Notes under the pieces: model-generated
Seen by the model: the letters and a program-made list of their open reading frames with translations, nothing else
Told to the model about the DNA's origin: nothing
Database searches by the model: none
Source: Acidobacteriota bacterium
Lineage (GTDB): Bacteria; Acidobacteriota; UBA6911; RPQK01; JADFOI01
Assembly: GCA_029942065.1 (NCBI GenBank)
Contig: JAPYTY010000114.1
Location: forward strand, 1 to 6,609
DNA length: 6,609 nucleotides
Direction: 5' to 3'
Shown: positions 1 through 4,576 of the stretch, in pieces
Layout of the letters: each line of letters opens with the position of its first letter
Numbering within the stretch: the stretch's first letter is position 1
Translations under genes and position numbers: made by a program

Positions 1-1413
1 TGGGGTGCCAGCGGTATCCTCGGCACTGCCCGTCGTCTGCTGGACGCCCACAGTGCCCATGAGGCTGGGGGTATCCTGAACGCGAGCCGTGATGAAAAAG
101 AGGATTTCCCGGGTTTCTTGACTTTTACTGGTGGTCCTAAAAAGATTTCCCAGCACGGGAATGCGACCCAGGCCGGGCACGCGTTCTTCATTTTCGCTCT
201 CGGCCTCGATGTAAATGCCGCCGATTACCGTGGTCCCTCCGTTGGCAACCAGTACTTGCGTTTGAGCTTGACTGGTTCGAACGGACGGAATACCCATTAC
301 GGTGGCAGCAAAATCAGGGACATTGTTCTCGACAACGATCGTCATCAAGATGGTGTCAACGTTGGTCACTCGCGGTGTTACCGTGAGCTGCAAAGCGGCG
401 GTCTGGTATTCCACGGTAGTGGTGAAGTTTTGACTGACGGGAATCGGAATCTGGGACCCCTGTGTAATGGTGGCTAGAGTGTTGTTTTGTGCAGTCACAC
501 GGGGTTTGGACAGAATATGAGCATCACCGTCCCTCTCAGCTGCCGTGATGAGGGTATCCAGCTGAATGGTGTCCATGAGATTTCCCGTTGTTAGGCCCAG
601 GATGGTGTTGAATCCAGGCGCCTGGCTCAGAGGAAGCGTAAATCCAAAACTCCCTACCCGGTCGGCATTACGGGTTCCAAAGGTGGGATCCTCATCGGTA
701 AGCACCGTGGCGCCGAGTCGACCTATGCCAAATCCCAATTGAACTCCCAGTGCGCGGGCAAAGTTAGTGGAAGCCTCGACGATGCGGGCTTCGATTTCAA
801 CCTGCTTTTCGGGGACATCCAGGAGCTTGATCAGTTCCGTCACCTGTTCCAGCCCTTCAGGGATGTCGGTAATAATCAGGGTATTGGTGCGGTTATCCAC
901 GTTCATACTGCCTCGAGCCGTTAGATGGGGTTCTAGACTTCCCATGATCTCTGCGCCGTCGGCGTAATTGAGGCGTCGACTGATCAAGAGTGTATCGGTA
1001 GCCAGAAGTTCTGCTTCTTTCATAAGTTGCAGCGTTTCCTGCTCCTCTCGCAGTGTTCCCTGGGAGGTAATGCGTATCAGGTTTCCTTCGATCCTTTTGG
1101 CTAAGCCCTGACTTTGCAAAACGGCATCAAAAAGCTGATCCCAGGGCACCTGTTCCACGTTGAGGGTAAGCACTCCGCTCACACCCGGGTCGATCAGGAT
1201 ATTGAGTCCGCTCAGTTCGGAAATGGTCCTGAAGAAGTCTGTTACGGAAATTTCAACCACTTTCAATGAAATCGGCTCGCCTGAATAACCCCCGTCCTGT
1301 ACTGCCGGAAGGGTTGGACTCGGGCTTGCCGGAAAAACGGAAGAGCAGGCCAGCATGAGACATATGAGCGAAACCAGATTTTTCCGCAATAACGCGTTTT
1401 GACTACTACTCAT
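1..1413 (-). CDS. pilQ: Type IV pilus secretin PilQ (C-terminus runs off the window)
   Basis: Outer-membrane secretin that forms the ring through which the type IV pilus passes. I translated the minus strand from ATG at 1413-1411; it stays open for 471 codons to the window edge, so the stop lies outside. Residues 12-30 are a hydrophobic signal sequence. Residues ~46-116 look like a secretin/TonB short N-terminal (STN) domain (LKVVEISVTDFFRTISELSG). Residues ~136-202 are a secretin N-domain ending in NTLIITDIPEGLEQVTELI. The secretin core runs from ~203 (VEIEARIVEAS) to ~449 and includes ILSKPRVTAQNN, TVIGGIY, the hallmark VPGLGRIPVLGNLFR (412-426) and the last strand EILFFITARV (435-444). Residues after ~449 are a low-complexity Gln/Thr/Gly tail. 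No AMIN repeats precede the STN domain, so this is a compact PilQ. A good ribosome site, AGGAGA, overlaps the pilP stop, and the genes are 9 nt apart, implying co-transcription. Family assignment is firm. Confidence 0.96.
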   Translation of the reverse strand, partial: MSSSQNALLRKNLVSLICLMLACSSVFPASPSPTLPAVQDGGYSGEPISLKVVEISVTDFFRTISELSGLNILIDPGVSGVLTLNVEQVPWDQLFDAVLQSQGLAKRIEGNLIRITSQGTLREEQETLQLMKEAELLATDTLLISRRLNYADGAEIMGSLEPHLTARGSMNVDNRTNTLIITDIPEGLEQVTELIKLLDVPEKQVEIEARIVEASTNFARALGVQLGFGIGRLGATVLTDEDPTFGTRNADRVGSFGFTLPLSQAPGFNTILGLTTGNLMDTIQLDTLITAAERDGDAHILSKPRVTAQNNTLATITQGSQIPIPVSQNFTTTVEYQTAALQLTVTPRVTNVDTILMTIVVENNVPDFAATVMGIPSVRTSQAQTQVLVANGGTTVIGGIYIEAESENEERVPGLGRIPVLGNLFRTTSKSQETREILFFITARVQDTPSLMGTVGVQQTTGSAEDTAGTP

Positions 1414-1422
1414 ACTTTTCTC

Positions 1423-1881
1423 CTAGTCTTCTTCGGTAAAGAGCCGTTTGATGATCTCAGAGTTTTCGGTGTTCCCCGTTGCATCTGTCCTTTCCTGAAC
1501 AAACACAACCTCATCCCTGGAAATTTGGGATATATATCCATCAAATAGTTTGGCGTCTTCCCGGGCCATGTAAGTGAAATTATCGGTGCCTCGCAGCAGC
1601 GCAACCTTTGAAGTCTCGCCCACCGCCAAGCCGGTCACGATCAATTCGGAGATGGCCAGTCCCGCCAGTCCGGGTGGTCGCTGACTCAGAGGAGGCAGTG
1701 CCGTGGTGGGAATGAAAACCTCCGGTTGCGTCTGACGGATCCATTCGTTCAAGTTGATAAAGGGATCCAGCTTGCCGCTGTCATCGAAATTCTGGGCTTG
1801 AAGATTTCCGGTGAAGCAGATGCTGCACGAGATCACAGCAGCGAGAAAACAGGTAACGATTTTGACGTCGGTTCGGGTCAT
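1423..1881 (-). CDS. pilP: Type IV pilus assembly protein PilP (pilotin-like periplasmic protein)
   Basis: PilP links the PilN-PilO inner-membrane pair to the PilQ secretin. The chosen start is ATG at 1881-1879, giving 152 residues, because it has the purine-rich site GAGGAAA (1890-1884) just upstream and is followed directly by a signal sequence. An in-frame ATG at 2034 would add 51 residues lying inside pilO and is unlikely. Residues 1-30 form a signal peptide. V16-I17-S18-C19 is a plausible lipobox, as expected for a PilP lipoprotein, although C11 and C22 are also nearby. The GKLDPF stretch at 36-41 matches the conserved short 'DPF' region of PilP. A proline-rich linker (62-70) leads into the beta-rich C-terminal domain (~71-130, GLAGLAISELIVTGLAVGE onward). 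It lies 13 nt after pilO and 9 nt before pilQ. The order and length fit PilP well, although the protein is weakly conserved at sequence level. Confidence 0.88.
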   Translation of the reverse strand: MTRTDVKIVTCFLAAVISCSICFTGNLQAQNFDDSGKLDPFINLNEWIRQTQPEVFIPTTALPPLSQRPPGLAGLAISELIVTGLAVGETSKVALLRGTDNFTYMAREDAKLFDGYISQISRDEVVFVQERTDATGNTENSEIIKRLFTEED

Positions 1882-1894
1882 TATTTCCTCTTGA

Positions 1895-2476
1895 TCAGTC
1901 CGTTCCCGCCTCTGGCACCGATCCCTCCAGGAAAACGAAAATTGTAGCGGTGCACGTTGCCGAAATGGTCCGTCCTTGATCGGTGGTGCCGAGTGTTGAG
2001 ATTTCGATGTCCGTGATATTAATGAGCCGTTCAAACTTGGCTATCTCCTGGAAGAAGAGTCCCAGATTCCGATAACTGCCCTCGATGGACATCCGAATGG
2101 GCCAGTCTTCGTAGAAGTCATATCGAACGGTGGACTGGGGAGTAAAACTCTTGAGGTCCAGATTGGCCCCTTCGGCCAGTTGCTGAATTTGACGGACAAT
2201 TTCCGCCGTCTCTTTTTCGTCCGGCAATTTCTTTCGTTTCTCTTCCAGCTCCAGCTCCTGCCGTAGAACCTCTTCCTGGAATTGAGGAAGTCTTGCCACC
2301 GTGACCTGGGCGGTTTCGATATCCGCGGTGAGTTGTGCGTTTTGGGCCTTCAAACCTTCAACCATCAACACCGCGGGGGTGACCCCGTAGTACCAACCCA
2401 TAAAGAGCAAACCCGCGGCCACAGCGGCCAGCATGATCTGTTGTTGTTGAGGTAAATCAGCAATTTTCTGAATCAT
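1895..2476 (-). CDS. pilO: Type IV pilus inner-membrane alignment protein PilO
   Basis: PilO forms a heterodimer with PilN in the inner membrane and connects the pilus motor platform to PilP and PilQ. The 193-residue protein has the family architecture: a short cytoplasmic N-terminus (MIQKIADLPQQQQ), one transmembrane helix at ~14-37, a charged coiled-coil at ~40-100 (many Glu, Gln, Lys and Leu) and a periplasmic alpha/beta domain at ~105-185 containing the PilO-typical IEGSYRNLGLFFQEIAKFER (131-150) followed by LINITDIEIS. The ATG at 2476 overlaps the pilN stop codon in an ATGA junction, so translation is probably coupled to pilN. Length is normal for the family (about 190-210). Nothing is missing. 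Confidence 0.93.
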   Translation of the reverse strand: MIQKIADLPQQQQIMLAAVAAGLLFMGWYYGVTPAVLMVEGLKAQNAQLTADIETAQVTVARLPQFQEEVLRQELELEEKRKKLPDEKETAEIVRQIQQLAEGANLDLKSFTPQSTVRYDFYEDWPIRMSIEGSYRNLGLFFQEIAKFERLINITDIEISTLGTTDQGRTISATCTATIFVFLEGSVPEAGTD

Positions 2477-3012
2477 CCGGTTTCACCCTCGATCTCACAG
2501 TGCAATCGAAATCGGATCGTCGATTCGGTATCCTGATCCCAAAACTCCAGTTCCACATTTCTCAAGACAGGACTTCTCTCAAGAGCCGAGATGAAATCAG
2601 CGATAAACGTGACGTCAAATGCCCGGCCCTCCATACTGACGGAGGTGTCGATTTGGCTCAGGCTGGTTAACCAAAGTCCTCGAGGATTTGCCGGGATACC
2701 TGCAATGACATGGTTCATCAACTCAACCGGGCCCTTTTGGTTGGCTTCCAGTTGGGAGATCACGGCAAGCCGAGCCTCCAGTTCTGCCTGTCTCTGCTCA
2801 TATCTAGCCACTTCCGCTGTCACTTGCTCGAGTCGCTGCACCCCCTGCTGGAGTGTAGCGGCCTGCTCTTGCAGGTCAGCTTGCTCACTGCTCAGATCCC
2901 AGTACCAATATCCGAGACCGGTTGCGCACACGGCAAACACGACGACTCCGTAGAGTTGCGGAGGCGTGTGTTCAACGATGTCTACGGTTGGATAAAGGTT
3001 AACTCGAATCAT
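2473..3012 (-). CDS. pilN: Type IV pilus inner-membrane alignment protein PilN
   Basis: PilN binds PilM through its cytoplasmic N-terminus and pairs with PilO through its periplasmic part. The 179-residue product begins MIRVNLYP, a good match to the conserved INLLP-type motif that docks in PilM. One transmembrane helix covers ~20-38, a coiled-coil ~42-92, and a ferredoxin-like periplasmic domain ~95-179 (PRGLWLTSLSQIDTSVSMEG at 110-129). The motif at the very N-terminus fixes the ATG at 3012. No convincing Shine-Dalgarno sequence lies just upstream: the bases before ATG read CTTCCTGATACCGCC. It is the first pilus gene of the cluster here. pilM, the usual upstream partner, is absent from the window, so PilM must be encoded elsewhere if the docking motif is functional. 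Confidence 0.94.
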   Translation of the reverse strand: MIRVNLYPTVDIVEHTPPQLYGVVVFAVCATGLGYWYWDLSSEQADLQEQAATLQQGVQRLEQVTAEVARYEQRQAELEARLAVISQLEANQKGPVELMNHVIAGIPANPRGLWLTSLSQIDTSVSMEGRAFDVTFIADFISALERSPVLRNVELEFWDQDTESTIRFRLHCEIEGETG

Positions 3013-3033
3013 GGCGGTATCAGGAAGCTTAAA

Positions 3034-3291
3034 CTAGAGTGCTAGCTTTCTCCTCATGTTTGAGGGCGTAGACTTGGCAGTGGGGCCTCTGAATAGGAAA
3101 GGAGCAGGGAGAAAGGTTTCTGAACCGGATCCCTGGAAAAGTCGAAACGACTCTTCTTCGGTCTGGCCCGATGCTTCCCACTTGGAGTCGGTGACAAAGA
3201 CAGAGTGCTTCCAATCCAACTGCAGCTGAACCGGCCTCTGGGCAGAGAACCCATTATTGGATGTTACCCAAATCGCCTGGTTTACCCTCAA
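3034..3291 (-). CDS. Weak hypothetical ORF upstream of and in frame with pilN
   Basis: An 85-codon frame begins with TTG at 3291 and ends with TAG at 3036-3034. It is in the same reading frame as pilN, whose ATG follows seven sense codons after that stop. The frame can be extended upstream to a stop at 3339-3337 without meeting a better start. The product is unrecognised. Its first half (around VQLQLDWKHSVFVTDSKWEA) has the alternating polar and hydrophobic pattern of beta structure, and the second half is Pro/Ser-rich. It shows no PilM motif, signal sequence or membrane segment. No Shine-Dalgarno sequence is seen before the TTG, and a second frame is also open over most of the interval, which argues for chance. 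It may be non-coding leader, a small unknown protein, or a relic. Confidence 0.2.
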   Translation of the reverse strand: MRVNQAIWVTSNNGFSAQRPVQLQLDWKHSVFVTDSKWEASGQTEEESFRLFQGSGSETFLPAPFLFRGPTAKSTPSNMRRKLAL

Positions 3292-3361
3292 ACAATGAAG
3301 TAAGCTTCGTAAGTGCCACTGACTGTGAAATTGGGCCTAATCTATTCTTCAAGTTATGGCA

Positions 3362-3392
3362 TTTTCCACAAGCTAGCTGAACTTTATCCACA
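3362..3392 (+). promoter_or_regulatory. Pair of DnaA-box-like sites
   Basis: TTTTCCACA lies at 3362-3370 and TTATCCACA at 3384-3392. The second is the classical DnaA box and the first fits the relaxed consensus TTWTNCACA. Both face the same way and are 22 bp apart, about two helical turns, so they would sit on the same face of the DNA. An AGCTAGCT palindrome (3371-3378) fills the space between. A weaker TGTGAAATT (7 of 9) occurs at 3325-3333 in opposite orientation. They lie in the long divergent spacer, downstream of the candidate pil promoter. DnaA binding is inferred from sequence only. No AT-rich unwinding region or larger box cluster is visible, so this is not called an origin. Confidence 0.5.
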
Positions 3393-3453
3393 ACTTTTGG
3401 ACAGCTTTCCCAATCCCCTCAGCCCCTGCTCCCTAACCGTGTAATCCTATGAA

Positions 3454-3483
3454 ATAATGGAGGATTTGCCCCCTGTTTGTCAA
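3454..3483 (-). promoter_or_regulatory. Candidate promoter toward pilNOPQ
   Basis: On the minus strand TTGACA (3483-3478) is followed after 18 bp by CATTAT (3459-3454), a perfect -35 hexamer and a 4-of-6 -10 hexamer. Transcription would start near 3447 and give a leader of about 430 nt that crosses the DnaA-like boxes and the weak 85-codon frame before reaching pilN. The -35 match is the main support. A promoter nearer pilN cannot be excluded. Confidence 0.3.
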
Positions 3484-3611
3484 CATTGTCGTCTTTTTTT
3501 CCTGGTGGAGGGATGGTAGGGGCATCCTTGGCTGGAAATCGCTAATCGTTTTCTTTCGGGAAGACCTGGAGAACTTTCAATCCTTGGAAGTTGCTCTCTG
3601 GCAGGGGGCAA
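3466..3611. repeat. 10-bp perfect inverted repeat enclosing 126 nt
   Basis: TTGCCCCCTG (3466-3475) and CAGGGGGCAA (3602-3611) are exact reverse complements. Two G-U pairs could extend the stem inward in RNA if transcribed from the plus strand. The arms overlap the candidate minus-strand promoter on one side and end about 30 bp before the rplM -35 element on the other. They could close a structured RNA of ~146 nt or be a protein-binding pair. No family was recognised. Confidence 0.4.
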
Positions 3612-3642
3612 CTCGGGTCCTTGACGATAGGGGGCGGTGAAC

Positions 3643-3672
3643 TTGACAGCGAACGGGTTGTTCCTGTATTTT
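3643..3672 (+). promoter_or_regulatory. Likely promoter of the rplM operon
   Basis: TTGACA (3643-3648), then an 18-bp spacer, then TATTTT (3667-3672), matches the housekeeping sigma consensus perfectly at -35 and 4 of 6 at -10. The expected start point near 3680 gives a short leader of about 45 nt before the rplM ATG, which suits a ribosomal protein operon. A T-rich stretch follows. Inference from hexamers and position only. Confidence 0.5.
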
Positions 3673-3725
3673 TTGCGTTTACTTTTTGGGATGTTCATGA
3701 ATTCAGAGAGAAATAAATCCTCCTT

Positions 3726-4154
3726 ATGAAGACTTATCTGCCGCCGGTGAATGAAATAGAGCGGAAATGGTACTTGGTGGATGCTGACGACCGGGTCCTG
3801 GGTCGCCTGGCTTCGCGCCTGGCCACCATTTTAATGGGCAAGGATAAGGCTTGGTACACTGACTTCCTCGACACGGGCGATTTCCTGGTCGTTGTCAATG
3901 CCGACAAGGTCCGTCTAACCGGGAAAAAGTGGGACGACAAGAGTTACTATAGGCACAGTGGATTTCCTGGGGGATTGAAGGAAATTAAGGCAAAAGACCT
4001 GCTCGTCAAGCATCCGGAAGACCTCCTTCGATTTGCCGTCAAAGGGATGCTTCCCAAAAACAAACTGGGGAAGAAGATGATCAAGAAGCTCAAGGTATAT
4101 GCGGGTAACGATCATCCTCACCAGGCCCAAAAGCCGGAATCCCTGGAATTGTGA
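3726..4154 (+). CDS. rplM: 50S ribosomal protein L13
   Basis: L13 is an early-assembly protein of the large ribosomal subunit that binds 23S rRNA. The product is 142 residues, the same length as the E. coli protein, with conserved MKTYLPP at the start, WYLVDADDRVLGRLAS (15-30), DTGDFLVVVNADKV (49-62), YYRHSGFPGG (74-83), VKGMLPKNKLG (105-115) and KLKVYAGNDHPHQAQKP (121-137). Start at ATG 3726 is fixed by this alignment. The ribosome-binding region is odd: the bases immediately before ATG are AAATCCTCCTT, which resemble the anti-Shine-Dalgarno end of 16S rRNA rather than its complement. The only purine run (AGAGAG, 3705-3710) is 15 nt away. It is the first gene of the plus-strand cluster and lies 11 nt before rpsI, the usual L13-S9 pairing. 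Confidence 0.98.
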   Translation: MKTYLPPVNEIERKWYLVDADDRVLGRLASRLATILMGKDKAWYTDFLDTGDFLVVVNADKVRLTGKKWDDKSYYRHSGFPGGLKEIKAKDLLVKHPEDLLRFAVKGMLPKNKLGKKMIKKLKVYAGNDHPHQAQKPESLEL

Positions 4155-4157
4155 GGA
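4151..4157 (+). promoter_or_regulatory. Ribosome binding site fixing the rpsI TTG start
   Basis: GTGAGGA overlaps the rplM stop codon and ends 8 nt before TTG at 4166. An in-frame TGA at 4160-4162 rules out any earlier start, and no ATG or GTG precedes the conserved S9 N-terminal motif. Confidence 0.8.
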
Positions 4158-4165
4158 TTTGAACC

Positions 4166-4561
4166 TTGGACAAAGTTCAATACCACGGGACCGGTAAACG
4201 AAAGACTTCCACGGCGCGTGTCTTTTTGATGCCCGGAGGGAGCGGTCAAGTCATCATCAATCACATTGATTTTGAGGACTATTTCAAAAGCAAGGCTCAC
4301 CGTATGGCGGTCACTCAACCTCTGGTTCTCACCGATAATCTGGAGACCTTTGATGTATATGTCAATGTGAGGGGGGGGGGGTTCACGGGGCAGGCGGGTG
4401 CGACCCGGCTGGGTATTGCCCGAGCTCTGTTACTGGTAGATCCTGAGCTGCGTCAAGCCTTGAAGAAAGCCGGCTTTTTAACCCGGGATCCCCGAATCAA
4501 GGAACGCAAGAAATACGGCCAGCCTGGAGCCCGGAAAAAGTACCAATTTTCCAAAAGATAA
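4166..4561 (+). CDS. rpsI: 30S ribosomal protein S9
   Basis: S9 sits in the small-subunit head, and its C-terminal tail reaches the P-site tRNA. The 131-residue product has YHGTGKRKTSTARVF (6-20), VRGGGFTGQAGATRLGIARA (68-87), GFLTRDPRIKERKKYG (103-118) and the invariant end QFSKR with the terminal arginine. Length matches the family (about 130). Translation starts at TTG: an in-frame TGA at 4160 and the position of the first conserved residues leave no other choice. Codons 69-72 contain an unbroken run of 11 G residues (4371-4381) encoding the end of Arg69 and Gly-Gly-Gly. The three glycines are conserved in S9, so the frame is right as given, but the run could slip. It is 11 nt after rplM and 15 nt before rpsB, so clearly the same operon. 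Confidence 0.98.
   Translation: MDKVQYHGTGKRKTSTARVFLMPGGSGQVIINHIDFEDYFKSKAHRMAVTQPLVLTDNLETFDVYVNVRGGGFTGQAGATRLGIARALLLVDPELRQALKKAGFLTRDPRIKERKKYGQPGARKKYQFSKR
4371..4381 (+). repeat. 11-G homopolymer within rpsI
   Basis: Eleven consecutive G residues encode the last two bases of Arg69 plus Gly70-72 of S9. The amino acids are those expected, so the tract length in this sequence is in frame. Such a run inside an essential gene is unusual because other glycine codons were available. Confidence 0.9.
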
Positions 4562-4564
4562 ATC

Positions 4565-4570
4565 AGGAGA
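4565..4570 (+). promoter_or_regulatory. Ribosome binding site fixing the rpsB TTG start
   Basis: AGGAGA ends 6 nt before TTG at 4577. The rpsI stop TAA (4559-4561) is in the same frame as rpsB, and the only codons between them are ATC AGG AGA AAT TGT, so TTG is the only credible start. Confidence 0.85.
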
Positions 4571-4576
4571 AATTGT

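Larger units (their letters stand above)
3013..3725. other. 713-bp divergent intergenic region between pilN and rplM
   Basis: This stretch separates two outward-facing operons and holds no gene I recognise. Reading from the pilN side, it contains a weak 85-codon minus-strand frame (3034-3291), paired DnaA-box-like sites (3362-3392), a candidate minus-strand promoter (3454-3483), a 10-bp inverted repeat with arms 3466-3475 and 3602-3611, another weak minus-strand frame (3480-3698, 72 codons, ATG start, basic and Pro-rich, no well-spaced ribosome site), and the likely rplM promoter (3643-3672). A pilM gene of about 350 codons does not fit and no PilM motif is visible. No tRNA, SRP RNA, tmRNA or RNase P signature was seen by eye. 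The length is large for a simple double promoter, which leaves room for a small RNA or long 5' leader. Confidence 0.8.

Noticed and set aside
118..477. 119-codon plus-strand frame opposite pilQ
   Set aside because: It lies entirely antisense to the strongly conserved secretin core and its product has no recognisable features.
892..900. Additional near-perfect DnaA box (TTATCCACG) around this position
   Set aside because: One mismatch at a critical end position and it lies within the conserved coding sequence of pilQ (codons for Val-Asp-Asn), so it is best explained by protein coding.
1882..2034. Longer PilP start at ATG 2034 (203 residues)
   Set aside because: The extra N-terminus lies wholly in the pilO coding region, lacks a signal sequence and would place the clear signal peptide internally. 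The ATG at 1881 has a good ribosome site.
3362..3392. Replication origin
   Set aside because: Only two good DnaA-like boxes, no AT-rich unwinding element, and no dnaA, dnaN or other origin-linked genes nearby. The flanks are pil and ribosomal protein genes.
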